Below, piece by piece: positions 1 through 11,364 of a DNA stretch of 64,000 nt. The notes under the pieces are model-generated. The model was not told the DNA's origin. It saw only the letters and a program-made list of their open reading frames with translations, and ran no database searches. Within the stretch, counting starts at the first letter, position 1; the number at the start of each line of letters is the position of its first letter. Location: contig CM053331.1 in assembly GCA_028583605.1 (NCBI GenBank), positions 6,544,508-6,608,507 of the forward strand, in the 5' to 3' direction. The position numbers were made by a program, and so were the translations under genes. The stretch is from Dastarcus helophoroides (lineage: Eukaryota > Arthropoda > Insecta > Coleoptera > Bothrideridae).

Positions 1-2386
1 ACAGGCAAAAAAATATTTTTTTCTGAAAATTTCAGGCCTTGAATTTGTAGTACAACTAATAATCTCTCTTTGGGTCGCAGCAGTTTGGTCAAATTGTATT
101 AAATTATACAACTTAAAACAGTTGGCGCAAAAATTGCATTTTTGCGATTTTGAAAAAAGTCGGGGAATTACGGACCACATTGTAAATCGATTAAAAATGA
201 AAAAAAATAGTAGAAAACCCTCTTGTTTTTGATTGAGAATACAGACTGCAGATGCAAAAGATTTATTATGAAAGAGAAACAAAGTGAAGTGGAGTGACAA
301 ATGGCATTGAAAATCAGTTCGAAACGAAATTATTATTTTACCAAAAAACTATTAGAAATTGCCAAAAAATAGCGCTGTGCTGAAAATTTGTATGAATAAT
401 CATTTATATGCATCAAATACACGAAATTAGCTTCTGAAATGTAAAGAATTGAGTGACCCACAATTCCAGGACAACAGTGATCCGTAATTCCCCGAAGGTC
501 ATTTTTAAAAATATTGCAGCATATGAGTAACACAATGCAAACTTCATATTCCTCTCGAAGACTCAAGGTTCCTCGAATATTATGAAGATATTTACCTGAG
601 TTGGTTTTCAAAAAGTCTGGTCAACTTAGAGGAAACTCGGAAGTGAAAAAAAAATTTCCAGGTATCCTATTTCTATTTGGTATCGAAGGAGGTAACGGCT
701 CGTGTACACAAGTCGAGTACTGAAGGGAAAATGAGCTTAACATGAGGCAAGCCGACGACAGTTACTTGTAGCCTTCAAACACTATTAAAGAAAAAAATAT
801 GAAACTGGTCCGCAATTTCCCGTGATCCAGAATACCTCAGTCTCTCCTATAATTTTTATTTTTAAAGAAAAAATGTTACGCAAAATTTTAAAAAGATAAA
901 AAACTCTCAAAACAAAAATATTCTCGCATTTTCAATTATATAATTTAAACACAGAATTTTAAATAAATATCCAAATTTTGAACAAATACTAAAAATCATT
1001 CACAAGAATTCAGTTCTAACACGAACTTTCGAGAAAAACGTCCAAGTTTTAAGTTCAAATTCGAAATTTCGAGAAAAAACTTCAAACCTTGAGATGAAGG
1101 TCAACATTTTGATATCAAAAGGCAAAATTTTCAAACGAAGGTCTAGATTTCGAGTGTTGTAATAAAATTTTAGAAAAAAATATTAAGGTTCAAGTTTGAA
1201 CTCGGAATTTTCAAAAGAAACTCTCCTAAGAAAATCTTAAAATTTCTGCCTTATTCTCGAATTTTTGAGAATGAAGTAAAAAATTCGATGACATGGCTGC
1301 TAAAATGTCAAATTAAAATTTTTGTGAAAGGTCTTTCTTTAATAAATCGTAATTTTTTTGGAAATGTTGATCTTTTTTCTCGAAATTTCGACTTTAACCT
1401 TAAAATGTCAAACCTAACCACTACATTTTGAAAAAAAAGTTGAAATGTCCAGAGAAGCTTAAAATTGATAAAAACAAATTCCAGTTGACGAGAATTTATG
1501 AGAAAAATTCGAACATTTTAACTAGAAATTTATAATTTTGTTTTACTATAAACTTCCCAGTTTGTAAACGTCAAGCTTAAACATGAAATTACGATAAGTT
1601 TTCGAAAATATCGAGATTAAAATCAAAATTTTGAATTTTTTAAAATAAATAATGTTTTTATTTGGATACAAACTTTGTAAGAAACTTGAATTTTTTCAAG
1701 GTTTTTGGTTAAAACTGATTTTATTTATAATTTGAGAGTTTACCCACGCTATTAGTAGCTTCAAATTTTTAAAATCGAATACCAGAATTTCTTAAAATCT
1801 TTTTGTTCAAACTTCGAGTGCTTAATGTTAATGTTAAGTGTGAAATTTAAATTTTTCATTTTTTCCTAAAATTCCAACTATAGATTCAAAATATCGACTT
1901 TATTTCGACTTTAATTTTAAGCTGTCGAGTTTTCTCGAAACTGTGAGTTCTAAGGTTAAAACTTCAAAAAAAAGGTAAGAAAACAAATTTCAACTTAATC
2001 AGAAAATTTTAACTTTAATCGGTAAATTTCGACCTTCATTACTTACGAGATGTGACTTTAATACTTTTGATAAAAAAACTTCCAATTTTATGGAACATTC
2101 TTATCAATTTCCGAATTTAAAAATGTTAACTCAAAATTTTGATAAAATTTGGAATCCTCCTGCTTAAAAATTCAAAGTTTCTCGGAAAATGGAAATCTCA
2201 TTAGTTATAAAATTCTAATCTTTGACAAACATTTTTCACTTTCAATAATATTTGACCATTTCAAAAAACGATGGCAGTTTTCTCTTTAAATTTCAGGCTA
2301 TTTTTATCTTAAAAAAAATGAAAATTTTAAATTTAAACTTGGATTCTTCAGAACATAATAAAATTTTGAAAATAACTTTGAAATGT
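1..2386. other. AT-rich intergenic sequence, no gene seen
   Basis: The sequence is AT-rich and full of short degenerate words such as AAATTTTGA and TCGAAATTT in both orientations. The open frames here are short and have no recognisable motif. I see no gene, RNA or intact mobile element. Confidence 0.6.
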
Positions 2387-2525
2387 TTAAGTCCAAGAAA
2401 GGTTTCACCCCTTTACTGCTACAGTACGCTTGAAAATGCCAGCTCTGCTGGCGAAATACGTATCGCGTAATTATTTATTTAATTGCCGATGTAGTAAAGG
2501 GGTAAAACCTTTCTTGGACTTAATC
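2387..2525. mobile_element. Short hairpin MITE
   Basis: Arms of about 36 bp at 2387-2424 and 2489-2525 are nearly perfect inverted repeats (TTAAGTCCAAGAAAGG against CCTTTCTTGGACTTAA). They enclose about 65 bp that contains a smaller hairpin (GCCAGC/GCTGGC near 2440). There is no coding capacity. The terminal word resembles, but is not identical to, the arms of the hairpin family at 9.4 and 11.3-14.5 kb. It is a non-autonomous element of unknown superfamily. Confidence 0.6.
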
Positions 2526-3275
2526 ACAAGCTACACTGTTTAGTTCAGTGCTTTAGTATTCGAAATGGTTGCTCCAAATTTCCTGAAAACTTGAAAATGT
2601 CCAAAAAGAATTTGAAATTTTGATAAAAGTTAGTAAAGAAAGATTTAACTTTTTATTTGAAATGTTTAAATTTTTCTTAAAATTTTATATCCAAATTGCA
2701 ATTTTTTTTTCTAAAATTTCGACTTAAACATTGCATGTACTCTTGTTTTTAAATTATAACTTTTTTTAATATTTACTAATCTCTAAATTTGAATATTTAA
2801 AAGGCTCATAATTACTAGAAATAGTTAACATCTTGGGAAATTTTTGTTTATGAAAGAATTGTTTTTTCGAACTTTGATCATTGATTGAATCAAAATTTTA
2901 GTTCCTAGAAGGGTGCAATTGTTTCCCTAAATTTGAATGATTTCCTTCAAATATTGAAACACAAAATTTTCAAGTTTTAACCCACACTCTTAAGTAGTCA
3001 AAAGCTGAAAAAAAAACTAAATTTATGTAAAAAAAAATCTAAAGGTTTCATTTTAATCATAACAATTTGACTTTCAACTCTATTGTGCGAGTATCTTCTC
3101 CAAACTTAAAATCCTTCCTATAGTAAGGATTTTAGGTCGGGGTTTTGCAACTTAAAACTCTTTTTTTTTCAATTTTAAATTCTTTGCAATATTTTAAAAT
3201 TATTTTCTTTTTCTGAAAATTTTTCTTCACACTCAGATGTGGACGTTTTTTTTTAGAAGTATTAACCCCGCTTTA
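2526..3275. other. AT-rich sequence, nothing recognised
   Basis: This is the same degenerate A/T background. No coding frame, RNA or clear repeat boundary was seen. Confidence 0.5.
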
Positions 3276-3277
3276 TA

Positions 3278-4671
3278 CAGAGTGGACCATAAGTAATGGT
3301 ACACAGAGCAACAATGGTGGATATTTCGAATAAAAATATTGTGATTTAGCTACATTTACCTTAAACCAAAAGTTGATATTAACAGAGATACAGGGTGTCA
3401 AAGTTGAAAAAAAAATTCGATTTTTTCGTATAATTATGGAATAAATTGTTATATAGGCACGAAATCTGGTACAAGGGGTTTCTTAAGTCCACAAACTCTA
3501 ATTTGCTAACAGATTACCAATAGCTGACAGGGGGCGCTACTTACGCTATCCAGCATAATTCTAAATCATCATAACTTTTTTGTGCACATACGTATATTAA
3601 TTTTAAATAGGTTATTTTATTCCCCCATATTTTCTACGTAAAAAAGGTGTACTCTCTGAAAGTTGATACGAGCAACCGTTTCCAAGATATTTGCTTTTAA
3701 AGTTTGACGTGCGTTGGTTTTGAATTATTAAGATATTAAATTTTCGAAGTAGGCTTGAAAAAAAAGTAATCATAAGATAGCTTTGGAGCTAATTTGGTCA
3801 AATATTACTTTTCTGATAATATTATTACCAAAATTTTGAAAATCTCAATAAAGAAAATCCAAAAAATTAACACGTAATTTATTTTCTAACATAAAGATGT
3901 CAGATATGTTCTCTGAGTCCGCACAAGAGAATTTTAATAGTCTGGGTGGCCAAAGCAGATATTTGGAGATAAATTTCAATAAAGGACAGCCGGATTTTTA
4001 ATTTTTTACAATCCCTTTACATGAAAAAGGTCATTTCCCACATACTTATTTTTGAAAATAAATTTAGTTTCGGTATTTTATTTAAATTTGCTTTAGAAAT
4101 TTAAAAAATATGTCTAATAATAATGTCAGTAGAGTAATATTTGATATAAACTATTTCAGAGTCAGTTTTATTACTTTTATTTTGAAACCTGCTGCGAAAA
4201 ATTCACATTTACATAACTTAAAATAAACGTACGGCTAGCTTTGAAGGCAAATATCTTGAAAACGGTTGCTTGTATCAACATTTAAAAAGTATACCTTTTT
4301 TTCGTAAAAAATATAGGTAAATAAAAATATCTATTTAAAATAAGTGTATATGAAGGCATAAAAAAGTTATGATGCTTTATAATAATACAAGGTAGCGCAG
4401 GTGGCGCCCCCTCTGAGTTACTGACAATCTGTTAGCAAATTAGAATTGTTTGACCAGAGAACCCCCCCCCCCCCCCTACGCCAAATTTCTTGTCTATAGT
4501 AAAATGTGTTCATCAGTTATGCGAAAAAAATCACAATTTTTTTTTCAACTGTGACACCCTGTATCTCTGTTAATATCAACTTTTGGTAAAAGGTAAATGT
4601 GGCTAAATCATGTTATTTTTATACGAAAAATCTACTCTTGCTCTATGTACCATTGCTTATGGTCCATCCTG
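3278..4671. mobile_element. Long palindromic (fold-back) element, TA-flanked
   Basis: The left end (CAGAGTGGACCATAAGTAAT) is the imperfect reverse complement of the right end. Complementarity continues inward for about 570 bp: 3278-3845 pairs with about 4110-4671, including the words GTTGATATTAACAGAG and GATATTTGC. A spacer of about 260 bp remains unpaired. Both ends abut TA (3276-3277 and 4672-4673), as expected for a TA target duplication. The right arm carries a C-homopolymer near 4462-4477. No transposase was seen, so it would be non-autonomous. A transcript through it would fold into a long hairpin. Confidence 0.75.
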
Positions 4672-4673
4672 TA

Positions 4674-5448
4674 TATTACTTTCCTAAACATTTTATGTTT
4701 AAACTTAAAAAGTGTCAACATTATTTCTAGACAGTTAAACTCAAAATTTTGAAATCTAAAATTTTTAATTTTAAATTCTATTTACTCTAAAAGTTAGAGT
4801 ACAAATTTACAGTTTCTACATTTTAATTTGAATTTGTTTTCTAAATTTCATAATCCTTTTTGAAATTTCGACTTTTGTTCGAGATTACCCGAAATAATTT
4901 CTTTTTTTTAATAAAAAATTAAGCGAGCTGAACCAAAAACCGAAAAAAAAACCGTTATTTTTGTCAGAGCGAAAACCGGAACTGAACCCATATAATTTTT
5001 TTTTCGGAACGAAAACCGAGAACCGGAAAGAACATAATAACGGTTCGAAGACCTGGTTTAAATCCTATCTTACGTTACTTAAAATATAAAAATCGACCAC
5101 TTTTACCGATTGGTTATCAAATCTGTTAAAGGTTTGACATCTTGCCATCAATCATGAGTTGGAAATTACGAATTACGTTATGTTTTTCGGAAATCGTAAC
5201 TTTCGCATTAATAATTGAATTAAAATATCACGTTGGTATCAGTTCTTAGTCATTTTTAAACTTTTACGTTTATATAGGGGAGTTAGTATAAAATCGATTG
5301 TAAAATTTGGTACCGCGCAGACAAATGCGTAGACAAGAAAACGAGTTAATAAAAACGTGATCAAAAAGACTAACTGATTAAACCAGAATCTAAGGACTTT
5401 TGAAATAAGTGTATTTGTCAGTAGTTTTATATTTGATTCGCGTTTGAA
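4674..5448. repeat. AT-rich sequence with an AACCG-rich repeat end
   Basis: Between about 4915 and 5060 the words AACCG/ACCGG recur, ending in a GGTTCGAAGACC-like terminus. A related stretch in the opposite orientation lies at 26728-26870. These look like the ends of an old non-autonomous transposon. No gene was seen. Confidence 0.35.
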
Positions 5449-6190
5449 CAACCTTCACTTTTGGTTACACTTGCATTTAAAAAGCATATTGGCCTTATGT
5501 GCAGTTTTCAAAATTAACCCTGAGCTTCTGATTCTTCCTTATTGCAGGAGCGCGACCATTTCATACCGTGCACATAAAATCAGATGCCCGTGGGTGACCT
5601 TACAACCTTGTCTCGGACATTTATGGCGATAAAAGAGCATAAATCCTGGTATATTTCCAGAAAATGTAACCGTATCATATTTCTTATGCAGAGTGAAGTA
5701 AACATCTTAACAAACATGGTGCATAATACCATACATGGTCCTATTGGCTAAATTATTAGCTAGTAAACGTTGAATTTTGATGTTGTAAATCGTCTAAATA
5801 AACTGCCATTAAGAAGCAATAAAATAATATGTTTGTGAAATGCGTAAAAGCTCGGACAAAGGTGACACAAATCGTCCTGTATAATTAATACATGTAGCCT
5901 TGAAGATAAAGGTAATATTTTAGAAAGAAGAGACGCCTTAATTAATTAGGGTGCACTTACGAAGGAAGAATTACATCCAGATACATTACATCACAAACTA
6001 GTTATTAATTTTTGAAAATTTCACTCTTGTGCGGATCAGATTTTATTTAAGAAAATAAAGTATACTGATTGTAAGGGTTAAAAAAGATGGTACATTGTAT
6101 CAAAATAAAGTACTATTTATTTTATTTTATTATTCTCTAGGCATTTTCCAGTTTTATCAAACGAATTTAAAATGAGACTACAGCATAGGC
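5449..6190. other. More complex sequence with a possible splice acceptor
   Basis: A pyrimidine-rich tract ending TTATTGCAG at 5545 is a fair plus-strand splice acceptor. It is followed by less AT-biased sequence and several AATAAA signals (for example near 5799, 5818 and 6103). No long open frame follows, so a terminal or non-coding exon is only a possibility. Confidence 0.2.
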
Positions 6191-6774
6191 GTAGGTAGGG
6201 CCAGTGCCAGATTAAGCCACCGCGGGGTCTGTAGCAAATGGAAACAGAATGCCCTTTGCTTTAACTATTATAATGTTTAGAATATAAAATAAAAAGGCAC
6301 ATTTACAAAACACTTTTTGTGTTTTATTATTGTGGCAGATTAAAGTCAAATTTAAAAAAAAAAGATTATTAAAAAAATGGTTTGTTTTAAATTATAAAAA
6401 ATTCAAGTTTTTTCTTGAAATTTCTATTTTCATTTCGGAAATTTCAATTTAATCAATCAACTCAATAATTAATTCATTCGAGTATTAAGTAATTTTTTCG
6501 AAATTTCTACTTTCATCTTGAGTTTTCTATTTTAGAATACCAAATTGTAGAAAATATATTTCTTCATTACAAAATTTTTCGAACCTAAGCTTTTGTTTAC
6601 AAATTTTCAATTCTCTTTATGAAATTTTCAATTCTCTTTTTGAAATTTTAAATTCTTTTATAAAATTTTTAATTTATTGAAGGAATTTTGCATGGAAGGT
6701 GAATTTTTTAATGTTCGAGTTCAAATTTTGAAAAAAACATTATGAAAAATCTAATCATTTAAAATGCCGTGTGG
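6191..6774. other. Possible hAT-type terminus and AT-rich DNA
   Basis: GGGCCAGTGCCAGATTAAGC near 6199 resembles the GC-rich termini of arthropod hAT elements seen elsewhere in this window. The remaining 500 bp is AT-rich background with no gene. Confidence 0.25.
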
Positions 6775-7079
6775 GATTATTTAGGAGTGTTTTCCCCCCA
6801 TCGGGCGCGTCCCCAGGTGGCGGAGAGGGGAATGCCTCCCAGATATGAGAGGTAGGAGTAAATTGGCCCTCGCGGACCAAAATAAAACACTATAAACCAA
6901 AAAATCCATGGAGCGTCTGTTCCATAGTGGGCTGCTCCATGGTCGGCGTCTGACCCGGGTCGGGCGGCCGTAAACCTGGCTTTAGGCAAAACCATCCCAA
7001 ATCCGATTTCAATGGAGAATGACCCAAATAAATTTACACCGGAGTAGAGGGACGGAATCTCGCTACCGGTGGTTGTCAA

Positions 7080-8125
7080 GTGGGCCCCACCCTCGGGACA
7101 CCCTCAGCGAGCAGCCAGGCTGAGGTGTCTACAAGAGCTACTGGCGAAACAGCACCGGGCGGATCTAACGATCCACTCCAAATCCCCAGAGTCCGGAAAA
7201 GAATTTCCGGGGCTCAACAAAGGAAAAGGCAGAGGGAGAAAGGCAGGCAGCAAAAACTATTGCCACCTGCAGCACCTCTGCCGAACAAAACAAACTCAGT
7301 CCTTCAGGACGAACCGGCGACCATGCGCCTCAGGGTGCTGATCCCCGGCCGACCTCAAGGCCCGGTATGAAGAGAGCGTGATCGAACTCGTCTCCTGGCT
7401 CTCCTGGGAATGTTCCCAAGAAGGTTCCGGGTGGACAGAGGCCCGTCGCAGGCTTTTCTAAAACTGCATATAGCGAAATGGTGACTAACCGCTTAAGGGT
7501 GGTCATCATTGACAAAAAGGATTAGAATTCCAGTGCACTTGGCCGGCTTACAGACCACTAAGCTAAACTGGTACAGGAACGGTTGGCCGAGCTCCTGGAC
7601 ATTGAACTGTCCCGGCACTCGGCGAACCCTCCTAGGTTCCGAAACTGCATTTACTCGCAGAAAATACTTAAATTTTCCTGCGACAACGAACACTCCCTAG
7701 ACTTGCTAGGGACTACAATCAGAGAGCTTTCCCCTTTATGGGAGGGTGCAAATCTGGACCTTGTTCCAGTGGACCAGCTACCTAAGTTGACGAAGGCCAC
7801 CTTGTGGGTTCTAGAATCAACCGGGGATCCGCAGGTGATCCTGAATCGACTGACGGCTCAAAATCCATGGGTCAAGGTTGACGACTGGGTTGTTTTCCAC
7901 AGCGCCAGCAAGGAGAAACCTAAGGGTACCATTCTTGTTTTTGGAGTTGGGAAAAGCACCCGGAAAACTTTAGAAGAACGTCAGGGGAGGGTGAGTCACC
8001 TCTTCTCTCCCCTAAGGACAAAACTTAATTACTCATCCTCGTCGCTCAATCCGGAGGTGAGGGCTCCGTCCTCTATGGAGGTAGAGGAGCCATTACTTCC
8101 CGACCCAGGGACGGAGATAACATAG
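7080..8125 (+). pseudogene. LINE ORF1, DUF4780 gag-like protein (broken)
   Basis: The best-preserved part is 7583-8125. It is an open frame of 180 residues with a central segment ELSPLWEGANLDLVPVDQLP, then LWVLESTGDP and the W-containing stretch WVKVDDWVVFH. It ends in an acidic tail with PSSMEVEEP. This order (strand, WEGA motif, Trp in the second half) is what I know from DUF4780, a domain common in ORF1 of insect non-LTR elements. Upstream, 7080-7370 is a basic, Arg/Lys/Gln-rich tail (KRISGAQQRKRQREKGRQQ) typical of the region before that domain. Stop codons and frame changes near 7365, 7460 and 7525 separate the two pieces, so it cannot make a full protein. Confidence 0.7.
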
Positions 8126-8246
8126 CCACCCCTAGCTTCAGGCAACTAGAACACCTGGGACATTAGGCGTTCGTGGCTTGAAACTGGAGGAGCAAGAACT
8201 GAATGTCTGTGCCGTTCTGGTAGCCATGGCTTCTGGGAATGGTATA

Positions 8247-8410
8247 GGCTTCATATAAATAAACCTTCAACACTGTCGAGCGGCGACTGGTAAACTATGA
8301 TGTTTTCTCGACAGAAATGGGGAAATTATAGCCTTTATACAAGAACCATGGATATATAACAATATAGTCCGCCTCTGGACTAAATTAGAAAAGATCATTT
8401 ACAAACATTG
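8247..8410 (+). pseudogene. LINE ORF2 endonuclease N-terminus (fragment)
   Basis: Just downstream of ORF1 the plus strand reads INLQHCRAATGKL and, after a short damaged stretch, IAFIQEPWIYNN. This is the start of the AP-like endonuclease of jockey/R1-type elements: the catalytic Asn in the first strand with an H..A pattern, then the IQEPW motif holding the catalytic Glu. Stops interrupt the frame and the rest of ORF2 is missing after about 8410. Confidence 0.65.
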
Positions 8411-8420
8411 CTTAATTTTA

Positions 8421-9363
8421 GTTTCATACATTTTCTTAATTTGCCATGTATGTTTTTTCTTTCTCTAATATTTGCATTGGAATTCGCACGTACCACTTTC
8501 TTAAAATTTTAAATTTTTATCTGAAAATTCGTCGTTTTTTTTCAAAATTTCGCCATTTCCGAAAATTTGAGTTTTTCTGAATTTTTTTAATTCATCTTTT
8601 TGTAAATTTTGGCTGAATTATTAAGCTTCGCCTTTTCTTGAAATGTGGTTCTCCTTTGATAAAAAAGTAAAAATGTTTCGAGTGGTAAAAAATTCCAAAA
8701 AATTCAAGTTCCAATTTGTTTCTCAAAATTTCAACATTTATCTCATTAGTCGAAATTTATTCAAAATTGGCCCTTTTTGTAAAATTTTGATAATATTTGA
8801 TTTTCTCTGGAAAAATTCGAACTTTTACTAAACGAGTTTCTTTTAGAAATTCCTCAAAATGTCGCTTTTTTTAAAAGTTGTTTGGATTTTCGAAACTTTC
8901 GATTTTTACTTCGAAAATCGTCTTTTTCTCCAAATTTCGATATTAATCAAGTTTTTTCAAAAGGATGACGTTTTATATTACATTTAGTTTTCTAAAAATT
9001 TAGACTTTATCTCAAAACTGAATTTTTTGAATTATAATTATTCGCCATTTTTAAATTGCGACTTTACACTCAAAATTGTAATTTTTTTTCTGAAAATTGG
9101 ACCTTATTGGAAATTTTAAATATTTCATAAAAATTTCGTTGTATTTTTAAAGATTTTGAATGTGCGGAAATTTCAATCTATTTCTCAAAATTCGTTTTAA
9201 TCTCAAAGTTTAGACTAAACGTCTTATGTTTCTAAAAATTTCCGCTTTAAATTGAGCTTTTCATCCAAAATTCGACTTTGTCCGAAAATTCGATTATTTT
9301 TCTAATACTTAATTAAAATGTTAATAAAAACATTAAAATTTTGGGAATAATTTTTGATTTGAT
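8421..9363. other. AT-rich sequence, no gene
   Basis: Degenerate AAATTTCGA-type background. The short open frame at 8643-8831 is Phe/Lys/Asn-rich and has no domain; I take it as chance. Confidence 0.55.
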
Positions 9364-9458
9364 GGAACGGACTGGTCCTTGGTTATCTTCAAAAATTGAA
9401 ACACAGAACTTGTCCCCTGAAACCAAGAAAGATTAAAAAAATACAACAAATGTTGCTC

Positions 9459-9496
9459 TAACGCGTTTCGACAGCCAAGCGGTCATCTTCAGAGAG
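9459..9496 (-). ncRNA. Hammerhead-ribozyme-like motif (minus strand)
   Basis: The mirror of the plus-strand core: CTGAAGA on the minus strand (9492-9486), a stem II of three clear pairs (GAC/GTC), GAAA (9469-9466) and then CGCGTT. Stem I has CTCT/AGAG. Stem II is degraded relative to the plus copy. Confidence 0.35.
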
Positions 9497-9508
9497 AAAA
9501 CTGAAGCT

Positions 9509-9552
9509 ATCTCTGAAGATGACAGCTTGGCTGTCGAAACGCGTTAGAGCAA
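9509..9552 (+). ncRNA. Hammerhead-ribozyme-like motif (plus strand)
   Basis: In order: CTGAAGA (9513-9519), a six-base stem GACAGC/GCTGTC (9521-9526 and 9530-9535) closed by TTG, GAAA (9536-9539), then CGCGTT. This matches the hammerhead core CUGANGA - stem II - GAAA - stem III - NUH. The palindromic ACGCGT would form stem III only in a dimer, as reported for minimal hammerheads in Penelope-like elements. Stem I is weak (TCT/AGA). Activity is inference. Confidence 0.45.
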
Positions 9553-9774
9553 CCTTTGTTGTGTTTTTTAATTTTTCTTGGTTTGAGGGGACAAGTTCTG
9601 TTTTTCAATTTTTGGGAATAATGTTTTTACGAAATTTGGATAACAATATTTTCTGTAAATTGCGAGAATATTTTAAAATTTAAATGAAAATTAAAATTTG
9701 TAAGAGCAATATTTTTGGAAACTGGGGTTTTTCAATTTATTCTGGAAATTGTGATTTTTCTTTTAAGATTCCTA

Positions 9775-9870
9775 AAGTGCCAACATTCGCATTCGCGAAT
9801 GTTGGAAATGAATATTCGCATTCGTATTTGCGAATATGGGAAAACCAACATTCGTTACATCCCTAATACA
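9775..9870. repeat. ATTCGCATTCG-rich transposon end
   Basis: Repeated ATTCGCATTCG words and short palindromes end in GTTACATCCCTAAT. The reverse complement, TTAGGGATGTAACGAATG, resembles the terminus TTAGGGATGCAAACGATTG at 10612. These may be ends of related non-autonomous elements. Confidence 0.35.
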
Positions 9871-10265
9871 GATGATTGTTTCAACGAATTTGAACAAAAG
9901 ATCATTCTGCAATCTACACGAACTCTTTAAAGCTGTGCATAGCGAATTTGTTATTTTTTGCTTTATACACACTAATCTTATAGATGCTTGACATCAACAA
10001 CAATCGATATCTTACAGCAGTTCGTCAATTTAACAAATATAAAAGTCTGCTTCATTTTGAACCGTTTTTCCGTTAAGTTGTCGGTGTAGACAAAGTCTAG
10101 GGTAGGTCGTAGACAAAGTCGCAAGTAAAGCTAGTTTACCATACATTCCAAAAGGCGAAAAAAATTGAGGAGACATTTGGGTTACACTTTGGTGTTTGGT
10201 GTTTTTATATCCATTGTAGATAACGGAAGTAGTATTACGTGGGACGTGAGATGGGATTTATTTAA

Positions 10266-10383
10266 ATGAAGGTGAATAAACTTGTAAAAATCCACCTCGT
10301 TGTTATTTGTTTATATCATATAACCCAGCTTTGTGGTCTGTTATATCCAATCGTCATCGAAGGGGAATTCGATCACCTTGCAG
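10266..10383 (+). CDS. Candidate first coding exon with signal peptide
   Basis: An ATG opens 39 codons starting MKVNKLVKIHLVVICLYHIT. It has a basic N-terminus followed by a hydrophobic core, as in a secretory signal peptide, and then an acidic stretch (EGEFDHLA). The frame runs into GCAG|GTGAGT at 10383/10384, a perfect match to the 5' splice-site consensus, leaving phase 1. The local sequence is less repetitive than its surroundings, with TTTTTATATCC about 60 bp upstream. I found no matching second exon in the window. If real, it starts a plus-strand secreted or membrane protein gene opposite to the muscle gene. Chance is the alternative. Confidence 0.4.
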
Positions 10384-11364
10384 GTGAGTCACAACGACCT
10401 TGCTGTATATCATCTGTTAAAGTACATACAGGTGAATTTGTCCACGATTTTATTGAATATCGTACCATTTGCTTAAACAATTTAATACGATACTACTGTA
10501 ATGTGTGCTAAGCTACTAGTTTCAATTAAAATTACCCAATTAAAATGACAACTGATTCTTTTTATTCATCCCTCAAAGCACGGAGATGATCAATGCTCAT
10601 CTACGCTAATTAGGGATGCAAACGATTGAAATACAAAAAAAAATGCAAGCGATAGTTCGATGTTTTCAAAACATCGATGTATCCTCTTTATGGTGGACTC
10701 GTATTGGTCGGAAACCCAGTTTGGAAATATTTAAATTTTTATTGTTTATTGACAATATTCTAAAACAGTTTTAAATAAATTTAGATATCACGTAGTCATA
10801 TTTCAAAAAGTGTTTTAGAATATTGCCAACAAACAATACAAATTTAAATATTTCCAAACTGGATCTTAGAAATGTTAAATAAAATTAATAAACATCGATG
10901 GTAATGCAAAAAAAAAAGATCGATACATCATTCAGTTTATAAACGATGTTTGAAAAATCGATGAATCGCATCGCCTCAGAATTAGCGCCATCTGTTGCAT
11001 AGAATGGATAGAACAAACGACAACACAATTTCGTAAATAGTCACCCGATGTCAGCAGTGCATATTTAACAAATTGATGCCAAAATTGTATGCCGCAGGTA
11101 TACAATTTTTTGAAAATCTACTGTTTAGTTCCTTTAATTTCGCAACCTATAAAAAAGACCGAATTTTGAAAGAAAAATAAAAATTTTAGGAAACATTTTT
11201 CGAGTATTAATTTTGAAAACTTGAAAACATGAATTATATTTGTTAAAATTTCGATTTTAAATTCACAAAGATTCATTATTTCTTTATTATTTGTTATTTT
11301 AAATTATCGGTTAAAAAGAAAGTTCTTATCTTTAGCAACATTTCTAGTTTAAACTTCAAATTTT
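10384..11364. repeat. ATCGATG-rich element and a 50-bp-arm hairpin
   Basis: From 10612 (TTAGGGATGCAAACGATTG) to about 10980 the word CATCGATG and relatives recur. Inside lies an inverted repeat with arms 10717-10767 and 10810-10861 (CAGTTTGGAAATATTTAAAT) around a 42-bp loop. Half of the same arm reappears at 43988-44016, and ATCGATG words recur at 25870-25965. This fits a nested non-autonomous element. The rest to 11364 is AT-rich background. Confidence 0.45.

Larger units (their letters stand above)
6775..8420 (+). mobile_element. Non-LTR retrotransposon fragment (5' part)
   Basis: A GC-richer block (about half GC against a roughly 25-30% background) begins with an untranslated leader at 6775-7070. 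It continues through a decayed ORF1 with a DUF4780-like domain and ends in the first part of an endonuclease ORF (8247-8410). The reverse transcriptase part is absent. Most LINE relics lose the 5' end, so a copy that keeps the 5' end and lacks the 3' end suggests later deletion, or interruption by other repeats. Confidence 0.75.
9364..9615. mobile_element. Hairpin repeat carrying back-to-back hammerhead-like cores
   Basis: Two arms (9389-9490 and 9505-9615) are near-perfect reverse complements. The outer parts contain TTGAAACACAGAACTTGTCC and CAAGAAAGATTAA; the inner parts contain GCTCTAACGCGTTTCG. Relatives occur at 11.3-14.5 kb and at 27.66 kb. Each arm ends in a CTGAAGA...GAAACGCGTT core, listed separately. 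Confidence 0.75.

Noticed and set aside
333..611. 92-residue minus-strand open frame
   Set aside because: No domain, no splice sites or promoter context, and composition like the AT background.
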